This document shows, in pieces, positions 8,954-18,821 of a stretch of DNA of 41,993 bases (positions are counted from its first letter, which is position 1; each line of letters begins with the position of its first letter). The notes beneath the pieces are model-generated. The model was not told where the DNA came from, did not search any database, and was given only the letters and a program-made list of their open reading frames with translations. The stretch comes from Alphaproteobacteria bacterium (GTDB lineage Bacteria > Pseudomonadota > Alphaproteobacteria > SHVZ01): positions 1 to 41,993 of the forward strand of contig SHVZ01000019.1 of assembly GCA_009694025.1 (NCBI GenBank). The letters run 5' to 3'. A program made the position numbers and the translations under genes.

Positions 8954-9966
8954 CCCGCCGCTCCTGGGACCACCCGAAAGGCGAGGTTCGGCGCCTCACC
9001 GTCGATTCCCGCGCGCTTCGCGGCAATGCCCTCGGCGATCCGCACGAGCGCTCGGTCGACGTCTATCTGCCGCCTGCCTACAAGCCGTGGACCCGGGTGC
9101 CGCTCCTCGTCGACCTCGCCGGCTTCACCGGCTCCGGCCTTGCCCACACCAACTGGAAGGCCTTCACCGAGAACCTGCCGGAACGGATCGACCGGCTGAT
9201 CGCGACCGGCACCATCGGACCGGTAGCCGTCGCCTTTCCCGACTGCTACACCCGCCTCGGCGGCAACCAGTACATCAACTCCGCCGGCATCGGCGCCTAT
9301 GCCGACTTCCTGATCGCGGAGGTCGTGCCCCAGGTCGAGTCGACCTTCGGCTGCGGCGGCCAGGGGCGGCGCGGCGTCTTCGGCAAGTCCTCCGGCGGCT
9401 ACGGCGCCATCGTCCACGGGCTCCTCCACGCCGATTTCTGGAGCGCGGTCGCCTGCCATTCCGGCGACATGGCCTTCGATCTGCTCTACCTCCAGGACAT
9501 GGCCTCGACCCTCGACGTGCTGGCAAAGCACGGCCGGTCGACCGAGGCCTTCATCCGGCACTTCGAGGCGCAGAAGAAGCCGTCGGACAAGGACATCCAT
9601 GCCCTGATGATCCTGGCGATGGCAGCGACCTACGATCCTGATCCGCGCCAGTTCCTGTCGATCCGGCTGCCGGTCGATCTCGAGACTTGCGAGATCATTC
9701 CCGAACGCTGGGCGCTGTGGACCCGGTGGGACCCGCTGGTGCTGGCGGCAACGCGAACGGCGGAGCTGAAGAAGCTGAAGGGGCTGTTCATCGATTGCGG
9801 CAGCGAGGACCAGTACCACCTCCATTTCGGTGCCCGGCGATTGCATCGGCTGCTGGACGCGCACGGCGTTCGCCACACCTACGAGGAGTTTCCGGACAAC
9901 CACTCCTCGATCGACTACCGCATGGACGTGAGCCTGCCCTTCCTCGAGCGGGCGCTACGCGCCTAG
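8950..9966 (+). CDS. Alpha/beta-hydrolase esterase (esterase D/enterochelin-esterase-like)
   Basis: A 338-residue serine hydrolase of the putative esterase family. The nucleophile elbow is GKSSGGYGA (G-x-S-x-G). The acid is probably in FIDCGSEDQYHLHFGA, and the catalytic histidine in EEFPDNHSSIDYR near the C-terminus. The N-terminal part, HERSVDVYLPPAY, is the usual first strand of this family. There is no signal peptide, so it should act in the cytoplasm. Its ATG overlaps the stop of the amidohydrolase gene (ATGA), making it part of the same operon as the importer. It probably hydrolyses an ester or thioester in the imported substrate; this is inference from context. Confidence 0.85.
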   Translation: MTRRSWDHPKGEVRRLTVDSRALRGNALGDPHERSVDVYLPPAYKPWTRVPLLVDLAGFTGSGLAHTNWKAFTENLPERIDRLIATGTIGPVAVAFPDCYTRLGGNQYINSAGIGAYADFLIAEVVPQVESTFGCGGQGRRGVFGKSSGGYGAIVHGLLHADFWSAVACHSGDMAFDLLYLQDMASTLDVLAKHGRSTEAFIRHFEAQKKPSDKDIHALMILAMAATYDPDPRQFLSIRLPVDLETCEIIPERWALWTRWDPLVLAATRTAELKKLKGLFIDCGSEDQYHLHFGARRLHRLLDAHGVRHTYEEFPDNHSSIDYRMDVSLPFLERALRA

Positions 9967-9975
9967 GAGATCCGG

Positions 9976-10425
9976 ATGGAAGAACCCTTCGGCTCGGTGC
10001 CCAAGACCGGATGGGCGAAGATGGTGCCCGAGCTGCTCGTCCGCGACGTCGATAACAGCCTGTCGTTCTGGAGGGATCTGCTGGGATTCGACATCGCCTA
10101 TCGCCGGCCCGCGCCGCGCTTCGTCTATCTCGAGCGGCCGGAAGGCGCCCAGATCATGCTCTGCCAGCGGATGGGCAACCGGGAAACCGGCCCGCTGGAG
10201 TCGCCCTATGGGCGGGGCGCCATGTTTCAGGTCTATATCGCCCGGCTCGCCCCCGTCCTCTCCGCCCTTTCGGCCCGCGCTTGGCCGATCTATGAGGGGC
10301 CGCGCGAAGCCTGGCGGGGGATCGGCGACCGCGAGGGTGGGCAGCGCGAGGTCTTCGTGCAGGATCCCGACGGCTATCTGGTGATGGTGGCGGAGGACCT
10401 CGGCGAACGACCGCTCGCCAGCTAG
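9976..10425 (+). CDS. VOC superfamily (glyoxalase/bleomycin-resistance-like) protein
   Basis: A 149-residue single-domain vicinal oxygen chelate fold protein. It opens with MVPELLVRDVDNSLSFWRDL and ends with VQDPDGYLVMVAEDLG, the two halves of the beta-alpha-beta-beta-beta module typical of bleomycin-resistance-like proteins. The metal-ligand pattern of true glyoxalase I is not obvious, so it may be a binding protein, a dioxygenase-like enzyme or a resistance protein. It lies nine bases after the esterase stop and is probably the last gene coupled to the importer operon. Its substrate is unknown. Confidence 0.85.
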   Translation: MEEPFGSVPKTGWAKMVPELLVRDVDNSLSFWRDLLGFDIAYRRPAPRFVYLERPEGAQIMLCQRMGNRETGPLESPYGRGAMFQVYIARLAPVLSALSARAWPIYEGPREAWRGIGDREGGQREVFVQDPDGYLVMVAEDLGERPLAS

Positions 10426-10476
10426 CGCTCGGTAGGGCCCTCGCCAGGGGGCGCCCACCGGGCTAGACTCGACGAC

Positions 10477-10881
10477 ATGCGCATCCTCGCCGCCCTTGCC
10501 GGGCTGCTCGTCGCGGTGCCGGCCCTCGCCCAGACCCCGCAGGTGACGATCGCCGAGTCTGAATGCCGGAACCTCACGGTCCACCAGCCATCTCCCGATG
10601 TGAAATATCGCCCTGGCGTCGACGCCCAGGGGCGCCAGGTCGCTCCGGCGGATCTCGGCAACCGCCAGCGCTTCCAGCCGCCGAAGGAGATCACCATCGA
10701 CGTGACCCGGCGTCTCGCCGGCACCAATTCGCCGAGCAGCCTTTACAAGGCCGAGGCGAACATCCTTCAGCTCAAGGTCCGCGACGGTAAGATCTTCTAC
10801 GGCGACCAGCAGCTCGGCGACCGCGACCAGCGCGCCATCGCGCAGGCCTGCGCCGAGATGATGAAGTCGAAGACGCCCTGA
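10477..10881 (+). CDS. Small exported protein of unknown function
   Basis: I do not recognise a characterised family. The 134-residue product starts with a clear signal peptide: MR, an Ala/Leu/Val-rich core and a cleavage site near ALAQ at residue 19. The mature part of about 115 residues has a cysteine near each end (ESECRNL, IAQACAEM) that could form a disulfide. It also has a central segment YRPGVDAQGRQVAPADL and an IDVTRRL strand pattern suggesting a small soluble periplasmic domain. It follows the VOC gene by 51 bp and converges on glutaryl-CoA dehydrogenase with six bases between the stops. Confidence 0.75.
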   Translation: MRILAALAGLLVAVPALAQTPQVTIAESECRNLTVHQPSPDVKYRPGVDAQGRQVAPADLGNRQRFQPPKEITIDVTRRLAGTNSPSSLYKAEANILQLKVRDGKIFYGDQQLGDRDQRAIAQACAEMMKSKTP

Positions 10882-10887
10882 CGTCCG

Positions 10888-12090
10888 CTAGCTAAATGCC
10901 TGGATGCCGGTCTGGGCGCGGCCGAGGATGAGGGCGTGGATGTCGTGGGTGCCCTCGTAGGTGTTCACCGCCTCAAGATTCATCAGGTGGCGGATGACGT
11001 GGAACTCGTCCGAGACGCCGTTGCCGCCGTGCATGTCGCGCGCCATCCGGGCGATGTCGAGGGCCTTGCCGCACGCGTTCCGCTTGACCAGCGAGATCAG
11101 CTCGGGGGCCGCCTTGCCTTCGTCCTTGAGGTGCCCGACGCGAAGGCAGGCCTGGAGGCCGATGGTGATCTCGGTCTGCATGTCGGCGAGCTTCTTCTGG
11201 ATGAGCTGGTTGGCCGCCAGCGGCCGGCCGAACTGCTTGCGCTCGAGGGTGTAGCGGCGCGCGGCGTGCCAGCAGAACTCGGCGGCGCCGAGGGCGCCCC
11301 AGGAGATGCCGTAGCGGGCGTTGTTGAGGCAGCCGAACGGCCCTGCAAGGCCGGCGACGTTGGGCAGCAGGTTCTCCTCCGGCACCGGCACGCCGTCCAT
11401 GACGATCTCGCCGGTGACCGAGGCGCGGAGCGCGAACTTGCCCTCGATCTTCGGCGTCGAGAGCCCCTTCATTCTGCGCTCCAGGATGAAACCCCGGATG
11501 ACGCCGTCCTCGGTCTTGGCCCAGACGACGAAGACGTCGGCGATGGGCGCGTTGGAGATCCACGTCTTGTTGCCGGTCAGGAGATAGCCGTCGGCGGTCT
11601 TCTTCGCCCGGGCCTTCATCCCGCCGGGGTCGGAGCCATGGTCGGGCTCGGTCAGGCCGAAGCAGCCGACCCATTCGCCGGTCGCGAGCTTCGGCAGGTA
11701 CTTCTGACGCTGCGCGTCGGTACCGTAGGCATGAATCGGGTGCATCACCAGGCTCGACTGCACGCTCATGGCCGAGCGGTAGCCTGAATCGACGCGCTCG
11801 ACCTCGCGGGCGATCAGGCCGTAGGAGACGTAGTTGACCCCGGCGCAGCCGTAGCCGTCGATGGTCGATCCGAGGAGGCCGAGCGCTCCCATCTCGTTCA
11901 GGATTGCGCGGTCGAACTTCTCGTGCCGGTTCGCCTCCAGGATGCGCGGCATCAGCTTGTCCTGGCAGTAGTCGCGGGTGGAGTCGCGCACCAGCCGCTC
12001 GGCCTCGGTCAACTGCGCATCCAGCAGGAACGGGTCGGCCCAGTCGAAGCTGGCCTTGGTCGCGGCGGTCTTGGCACGAAGCGCGGTCAT
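10888..12090 (-). CDS. gcdH: Glutaryl-CoA dehydrogenase (acyl-CoA dehydrogenase family)
   Basis: A flavoprotein that oxidises and decarboxylates glutaryl-CoA to crotonyl-CoA in lysine, tryptophan and hydroxylysine breakdown, passing electrons to electron transfer flavoprotein. The 400-residue product matches GCDH specifically rather than a general acyl-CoA dehydrogenase: [21 protein letters not shown] at the start, [17 protein letters not shown] in the FAD-binding region, and the catalytic glutamate E379 within [21 protein letters not shown] chose the ATG at 12090 because the extension upstream to a TTG at 12153 is not family-like. It stands alone on the minus strand, divergent from a DUF6898-like gene by 83 bp. 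Confidence 0.93.
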   Translation of the reverse strand: MTALRAKTAATKASFDWADPFLLDAQLTEAERLVRDSTRDYCQDKLMPRILEANRHEKFDRAILNEMGALGLLGSTIDGYGCAGVNYVSYGLIAREVERVDSGYRSAMSVQSSLVMHPIHAYGTDAQRQKYLPKLATGEWVGCFGLTEPDHGSDPGGMKARAKKTADGYLLTGNKTWISNAPIADVFVVWAKTEDGVIRGFILERRMKGLSTPKIEGKFALRASVTGEIVMDGVPVPEENLLPNVAGLAGPFGCLNNARYGISWGALGAAEFCWHAARRYTLERKQFGRPLAANQLIQKKLADMQTEITIGLQACLRVGHLKDEGKAAPELISLVKRNACGKALDIARMARDMHGGNGVSDEFHVIRHLMNLEAVNTYEGTHDIHALILGRAQTGIQAFS

Positions 12091-12173
12091 GGGAGGCACC
12101 TTGTCTTTCGGTCGGTCGTCGCCCTTTATAGGGCGACAGGGGACATGGCTCAAAGGCCCAGGAACGTAGCGCG

Positions 12174-12368
12174 ATGAGCGGGCGGGAAGTGCTGTTCGAG
12201 ATGTCGCGCGTCGGCGCCTATATGAAGGTGGTCGCCGTCGATGCCGAGACCGGCACCGAGGTCTCGATCGTCGGCCCGGCGACGGCGCCCCCGGAGGTGC
12301 TGAAGCGCCAGGCGGTCAAGCGCCTGATCTTCGTGCTGAAGCGCAAGGCCGCCGGGGAAATGCTGTGA
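12174..12368 (+). CDS. Small DUF6898-like protein
   Basis: A 64-residue protein of unknown function. The core [31 protein letters not shown] and the basic helix [14 protein letters not shown] resemble the short DUF6898 proteins found across Rhodospirillales. It is predicted to be soluble, with a small beta-sheet followed by a helix. It is divergent from gcdH and 205 bp ahead of livH. The family label is from memory of the pattern and is less sure than the existence of the gene. Confidence 0.7.
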   Translation: MSGREVLFEMSRVGAYMKVVAVDAETGTEVSIVGPATAPPEVLKRQAVKRLIFVLKRKAAGEML

Positions 12369-12445
12369 CGCGAGGCATCGGTGAGAAATGTCGCATTCGC
12401 ATAAGAAACGAAGCCAATGACGGAGGTCTCGATCCTGTCACTTGC

Positions 12446-12555
12446 CCCTTGCCTCATCCGTTTGTTCGGCGATAGGGTCCGCCGGCGCGGAACCGCCGGG
12501 GAATACAACCGGAACCGCATGGATGAGGCAAGGGACCGATCTGAGACGACGGTCC
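12446..12555 (+). promoter_or_regulatory. Structured leader of the liv operon
   Basis: Within the 205-bp gap before livH, the 14 bases CCCTTGCCTCATCC (12446-12459) and GGATGAGGCAAGGG (12521-12534) are perfect reverse complements. Between them sits a GC-rich inner hairpin (CCGGCG 12482-12487 with CGCCGG about 12494-12499). A third helix, GGACCG 12533-12538 with CGGTCC 12550-12555, borders the right arm and shares two bases with it. It ends about ten bases before the ribosome-binding site of the TTG-initiated livH. The arrangement fits a regulatory mRNA leader, though a protein operator is also possible. It matches no riboswitch class I recognise. Confidence 0.45.
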
Positions 12556-12573
12556 TCGGGGGGCTGAAGGGCG

Positions 12574-13487
<914 letters not shown>

Positions 13488-13488
<1 letters not shown>

Positions 13489-14903
13489 TGGACGCCAGAG
13501 CCTTGCTCAAGGATGCAGGCCTTGCGGCGTTCGTCGCCTTCGCGCTCGCCTTTCCGATGGTTGGATTCCAGACCATCGATGTCTCCGGCAGCCACGGCAT
13601 CACCGTCGTCACGCGCTTCGGCGACGTCGCGATTGCCGTCGCCCTGGTCTTCATCGGCCGCCTCGCGCTCAGCCTCCTTCAGAATCGTGCCATGCGCTTG
13701 CCGATCCTGGTACTTTCGGCGGCTCTGGCGGTCGGACTGCCGTTGCTGACGACGTCGTACCCGGTCATCACCTGGCTCTCCGTGATTGCCACGGCGGTGA
13801 TCGCGGTCAGGGCAGCATGGCTGGTCTTCGACATCGCGGACGTCGTCGGTCGCGACGAAGGTAACCATCTCCGCGACGCCACGGCCTTCATCGGTCGCTG
13901 GTTCGGGCCGGTCCTGGTCGTTTTCGCCGTCCTGTTTCCGTTCCTACCGATGACATCGCGCTATATCCTCGACCTCGGCATCCTGGTCCTGACCTACGTC
14001 ATGCTCGGCTGGGGGTTGAACGTGGTGGTGGGCCTCGCCGGGCTGCTCGATCTTGGCTACGTCGCCTTCTACGCGGTCGGCGCCTATTCCTACGCCATCA
14101 TCGCCCAGACATTCGGCTGGTCGTTCTGGGTCTGCCTGCCGCTCGCCGGACTCTTCGCCGCGTTCTTCGGGGTGATCCTGGGGTTCCCAGTGCTGCGCCT
14201 ACGCGGTGACTACCTTGCCATCGTGACGCTCGGCTTCGGTGAGATCATCCGCATCATCCTGCTCAACTGGTCGTCCTTCTCGGGCGGTCCGAACGGCATC
14301 AGCGGCGTGCCGCGGCCGTCCTTTCTAGGCTTTCCGTTCACGGCGAACCCGCCGGAAGGCACCAGGGCCTTCCACCAGCTCTTCGGTCTCGACTTCGCGC
14401 CTGAGCATCGGATCGTCTTCCTCTACTACCTAATCCTGGCGCTCGCCCTCGTCACCAACATCTTCACGCTGCGCATCCGCAAGCTGCCGATCGGCCGTGC
14501 CTGGGAGGCGTTGCGGGAAGACGAGGTTGCCTGCCGCGCGCTCGGCATCAATCCGACCAATACCAAGCTCACGGCCTTCGCCATCGGCGCAATGTTCGCA
14601 GGCTTCGCCGGCGCATTCTTCGCGACCCGGCAAGGCTTCATCAGCCCGGAGAGCTTCAGCTTCCTCGAATCCGCGGTGATCCTCGCCATCGTCGTTCTCG
14701 ACGGCATGGGCAGCCAGATCGGTGTCGTCCTGGCGGCGGTGCTTCTGATCGGAATCCCGGAATTCTTCCGTGAGCTCGCGCAGTTCCGCATGCTCGCCTT
14801 CGGCGCGGCGATGGTCGGCATCATGATCTGGCGCCCACGCGGCCTCCTCGCCCACCGTGATCCGTCGATCCACCTGCCGAAGGCGGTCGGAGGCGGCGCG
14901 TGA
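13488..14903 (+). CDS. livM: Branched-chain amino acid ABC transporter permease LivM
   Basis: Second permease of the importer, 471 residues. It is longer than a minimal LivM because of an N-terminal extension of roughly 140 residues with several extra hydrophobic helices before the conserved core. The core starts near YILDLGILVLTYVMLGWGLN and has VVGLAGLLDLGYVAFYAVGAY, the LivM signature. The cytoplasmic loop WEALREDEVACRALGINPTN contacts the ATPases. The ATG at 13488 overlaps the livH stop; the upstream open frame is a shadow of livH. It overlaps livG by four bases. Long LivM proteins with this extension are common in alphaproteobacteria. Confidence 0.93.
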
Positions 14904-15750
14904 CACGGTCGCCGCTCCTTGCGGTCGAGCATCTGACCATGCGGTTCGGCGGTCTGGTCGCGGTCGACGATGTCTCCTTCACCGCCTACGACCGCGAGAT
15001 CACGGCGATCATCGGGCCGAACGGCGCCGGCAAGACGACGGTGTTCAACTGCCTGACCGGATTTTACCCCACGCCGGTCGGGCGGCTCCGGCTGACCGGT
15101 GGCCGCGGCGAGTTTCTGCTCGAGCGCATGGACGGGTTCCGCATCGCCCAGAAGGCGGGCGTGGCCCGGACCTTCCAGAACATCCGGCTGTTCCCGCGCA
15201 TGACCGTGCTCGAGAACCTGATCGTCGCCCAGCACAACGTGCTGATGCGGGCCTCCGGCTACACGGCAGCCGGCCTTCTGGGCCTCCGCCGATACCGGGT
15301 CGCCGAGCACGAGGCGCTCGAGCTCGCCCGGTCCTGGCTCGACCGGCTCGGGCTCACCGCACAATCGGATTGGGAGGCCGGCAACCTGCCCTATGGGTCG
15401 CAGCGTCGGCTCGAGATCGCGCGCGCCATGTGCACGAAGCCGGTGCTGCTTTGCCTCGATGAGCCGGCCGCCGGGCTCAACCCGCGTGAGTCGGCGGAGC
15501 TGAGGGGGCTGCTGACGGAGACCCGCGACCAGCACGGCATCGGAATCCTCCTGATCGAGCACGACATGAGCGTGGTCATGGGCATCTCCGACCATATCAT
15601 CGTGCTCGACTACGGCAGCATGATCGCCGACGGCACGCCGAGCGAGGTCCGGAGCGATCCGGCGGTGATCAGGGCCTATCTCGGCGAGGAGGAGACCGAG
15701 CAGCTCCCGCCGGAAGTGGCGGGCGACCTTCACCAGGAGGGCCGGATCTG

Positions 15751-15751
<1 letters not shown>
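14900..15751 (+). CDS. livG: Branched-chain amino acid ABC transporter ATP-binding protein LivG
   Basis: Cytoplasmic ATPase of the importer, 283 residues from a GTG at 14900 that overlaps the livM stop (GTGA). Motifs: Walker A GPNGAGKTT, the Q-loop in ARTFQNIRLFPRMTVLENL (a LivG hallmark), the signature region LPYGSQRRLEIARAM, Walker B LLCLDEPAAGLNP and the H-loop in LLIEHDMSVVMGI. The signature reads YGSQRR in place of the usual LSGGQ, which is normal for LivG. It overlaps livF by one base. Confidence 0.94.
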
Positions 15752-16461
<710 letters not shown>

Positions 16462-16471
16462 AGGAGACCCC

Positions 16472-16828
16472 ATGAAGGATCTGCTCGGCGCTTCTCCCGG
16501 CCTGTTCTTCGTCGTCACCGTCGTCATGTTCGGCGGCGCCGCCTGGCAGACCGGCCAGGTGCTGGCCCAGACTTGGCGGCCCTACTGGCATATGGTCGCC
16601 TACGGCTTGATGCTGGCTGCTGCCGACCGGCTGATGCTGGTGCTGCTGTTCGAAGGGCGGCTGCTCGCCGTGACGCCCTATCTCACGACCCTCGTGGTCC
16701 TGGTCGGGTTCGGCAGCCTTGCCTTCCGCCTGACCCGGGTGCGGAAGATGGTCGGACAATATCCCTGGATCTACGAGCGTGACGGCCTGCTCGGCTGGCG
16801 CGAGCGCTCGGGGAGCGACCGGCCGTGA
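16472..16828 (+). CDS. Small inner-membrane protein, DUF6867-like
   Basis: A 118-residue protein with three predicted transmembrane helices (about residues 10-30, 40-58 and 66-86) and a conserved-looking C-terminal tail, QYPWIYERDGLLGWRER. A GGAG ribosome site lies ahead of the ATG at 16472. Proteins of this type (DUF6867 in my recollection) sit beside branched-chain amino acid ABC genes in alphaproteobacteria. Its position between livF and livK supports an accessory role in that transporter. The function is unknown; the family name is given with moderate confidence. Confidence 0.8.
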   Translation: MKDLLGASPGLFFVVTVVMFGGAAWQTGQVLAQTWRPYWHMVAYGLMLAAADRLMLVLLFEGRLLAVTPYLTTLVVLVGFGSLAFRLTRVRKMVGQYPWIYERDGLLGWRERSGSDRP

Positions 16829-16916
16829 GCCGATGCGCCGGCCCGCTAGCAACCCCGCGGGGCTTGATTGGCCTGCAGAGGCATGCGCGTTTTCAACGAC
16901 AGGGAGCCAAATCAAC

Positions 16917-18032
16917 ATGCGCAAATTGACGTCGTCGCTCCTCGCTGCCGTCGCCGTCGCGGCTTTCGCCGCGATGCCGGCCTCGGCGCAGGACCTCGTG
17001 GTCGCGACCGCCGGTCCGATCACCGGACAATACGCGGCCTTCGGCGAGCAGATGAAGCGCGGTGCCGAGATGGCCATCGCGGACATCAATGCCAAGGGCG
17101 GCGTTCTCGGCAAGAAGCTGAAGCTCGAGGTGGGTGACGACGCCTGCGATCCGAAGCAGGCGGTCGCCGTCGCCAACCAGATGGCCGGCAAGAAGATCGT
17201 CTTCATGGCGGGCCACTTCTGCTCGTCCTCGTCGATCCCCGCTTCGGCCATCTACAACGAGAGCGGCATCCTGCAGATGACGCCGGCCTCGACCAATCCG
17301 GCGCTGACCGAAGAGGCGGCCAACAAGAAGTGGACGAACGTCTTCCGCACCTGCGGCCGAGACGACGCCCAGGGCTTGGTCGCCGGCAAGTTCCTGGCCT
17401 CCCAGTTCAAGGGCAAGAAGGTTGCGATCATCCACGACAAGTCCGCCTACGGTAAGGGCCTCGCGGACGAGACCAAGAAGGCGATGAACGCCGCCGGCCT
17501 GCAGGATGCGATGTACGAGGCCATCACCCAGGGCGACAAGGACTTCACCGCGCTCGTCTCGAAGATGAAGGCGGCGGGTATCGACGCCATGTATCTCGGC
17601 GGCTATCACACCGAAGCCGGATTGCTTGTCCGTCAGTCGCGCGAGCAGGGCCTCAATGCGCTGCTCGTCTCCGGCGACGCGCTGGTGACCGACGAGTTCT
17701 GGAAGATCACCGGCCCGGCCGGCCAGGGCACGCTGATGACCTTCGCGCCCGATCCGCGGAAGCTCAAGACCGCCGAGGACGTGGTCAAGAAGTTCAAGGC
17801 CGCCAACTAGGATCCGGAGGGATACACGCTCTACACCTACGCCGCGTTCCAGGCGTGGGCGGCGGCGGTGGCCAAGGCCGGCACGACCGATGCGGCGAAG
17901 GTGGGTGCGGAACTCCGCAGCATGTCCGTCGACACCGTGCTCGGGAAGCTCGCTTGGGACGCCAAGGGCGACGTCAAGGACGCCGCCTATGTCTGGTATG
18001 TCTTCAAGGATGGCAAGTACAACGAGATGTAA
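16917..18032 (+). pseudogene. livK: Branched-chain amino acid ABC transporter binding protein LivK, interrupted by in-frame TAG
   Basis: Periplasmic binding protein of the liv importer. The ATG at 16917 starts a signal peptide (cleavage near ASAQ, residue 24) and a type I binding-protein domain: VVATAGPITGQYAAFGEQ, INAKGGVLGKKLKLEVGDDACDP, and a Cys pair of the kind seen in LivJ/LivK. Codon 298 (17808-17810) is TAG. Beyond it the same frame continues for 73 codons with full family character (DPEGYTLYTYAAFQAWAAAV up to KDGKYNEM) to a TAA at 18030-18032. The whole would be 371 residues, the normal LivK length. The family usually has an aromatic residue where the TAG stands, so one base change from a Tyr codon explains it. 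If real, the product lacks the last fifth of the protein and is probably unstable. A base-calling error is the main alternative. Confidence 0.88.
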
Positions 18033-18084
18033 CCTCCGGCGCGATCCGTAAGGATCGTCGCATCTGAGGTAAATCGCTCGTTGG

Positions 18085-18122
18085 AACGGCCCGGCGGAGA
18101 ACCGCCGGGCCGTTTCCTTTTC
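18085..18122 (+). terminator. Rho-independent terminator after livK
   Basis: A perfect 13-bp stem pairs 18085-18097 (AACGGCCCGGCGG) with 18102-18114, around the tetraloop AGAA. The T-rich tail TCCTTTTCC follows. It ends the liv operon 52 bases after the distal livK stop at 18032, not after the internal TAG, which supports the longer gene as the original one. Confidence 0.85.
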
Positions 18123-18130
18123 CAGGTGCG

Positions 18131-18565
18131 CTATTCGGCCCGCTCGCGCCGTCGGCCGCGGCCGAGGCCGATCTTCTTGGCGAAGGCCGAGCGCTGGGCG
18201 GAGTAGTTGGGCGCCACCATCGGATAGTCGGCCGGAAGACCCCACTTCGCCCGGTACGCCTCCGGGCTCAGCCCGTAGGCGGTCCGGAGGTGGCGCTTCA
18301 GCATCTTCAGCTTCTTGCCGTCCTCGAGGCAGACAATGTGGTCGGGCGTCACTGAGCGCTTGATGGCGACCGCCGGCTTCAGCGCCTCGCCGACGGGAGC
18401 AGCCCGCCCGTTCAGGCCGGCGAGGGAGGCGTAGACGGTGTCGATGACCCGCGGGAGGTCGACCGTGCCGAGACGGTTCTGCGAGAGATAGGCCGCAACC
18501 ACGTCGGTGGTCATCCGCAGCAGTTCGTCGTGCTGGGCTTTCTTAGGCTCTGCGCGTTCGGTCAT
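18131..18565 (-). CDS. mucR: MucR/Ros family transcriptional regulator
   Basis: A DNA-binding regulator of the MucR/Ros family, which acts as an H-NS-like repressor of AT-rich promoters controlling exopolysaccharide, motility and host interaction genes in alphaproteobacteria. The 144-residue product has an N-terminal helical oligomerisation region (DELLRMTTDVVAAYLSQN) and a C-terminal DNA-binding core, DHIVCLEDGKKLKMLKRHLRT then YRAKWGLPADYPMVAPNYS. Of the zinc-ligand positions, C79, D82 and H92 are present, but the fourth is Ala96/Tyr97 rather than His. Zinc-free Ros-fold proteins are known, so function is not excluded. I chose the ATG at 18565 (AAGGG nine bases upstream) over an extension to 18646. 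It is divergent from rpiB across an AT-rich region. Confidence 0.9.
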   Translation of the reverse strand: MTERAEPKKAQHDELLRMTTDVVAAYLSQNRLGTVDLPRVIDTVYASLAGLNGRAAPVGEALKPAVAIKRSVTPDHIVCLEDGKKLKMLKRHLRTAYGLSPEAYRAKWGLPADYPMVAPNYSAQRSAFAKKIGLGRGRRRERAE

Positions 18566-18603
18566 GAGTTCCGACCCTTGTTGTTTGGCACTCCCCAGGC
18601 TGG

Positions 18604-18631
18604 TCTTTACATGAGGCAAAACAAGTGTCAA
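18604..18631 (-). promoter_or_regulatory. Candidate sigma-70-type promoter for mucR
   Basis: On the minus strand, TTGACA (18631-18626) and TAAAGA (18609-18604) are separated by 16 bases and lie 39 bases ahead of the mucR ATG. The surrounding region (about 18606-18665) is much richer in A+T than the rest of the window, with TpA steps and GTCAA repeats of the kind MucR proteins bind. Autoregulation of MucR is known in the family and is a reasonable inference here. Confidence 0.45.
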
Positions 18632-18821
18632 TTGTCCTATGGTCAAATGGCGTATTTAGTTGAATTCGACCTTGGGCTACTTGGCCAAGGGCAGTCATCC
18701 CACGTATTGCCGATCCCGCGGGGGAGGCGATGTCAGCCAATAGCTTGTGCCGAATTGTCCGCGAAGCCTGAGATATGGTAGAGCTGTCTCGGGATTCCTT
18801 CCGCGACCTCACCGACGAAGA

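Noticed and set aside
12417-12500. A frame in the livH leader starting MTEVSILSLAPCLIRLFG, rich in Leu, Ile and Val, which could suggest an attenuator leader peptide.
   Set aside because: It has no early stop: the frame stays open far into livH in another phase, up to 13283, and there is no ribosome site or terminator/antiterminator arrangement as expected for attenuation.
16840-16880. The palindrome CCCCGCGGGG (16852-16861) between the DUF6867-like gene and livK as a terminator.
   Set aside because: It has no room for a loop and no T run; at most a weak pause site.
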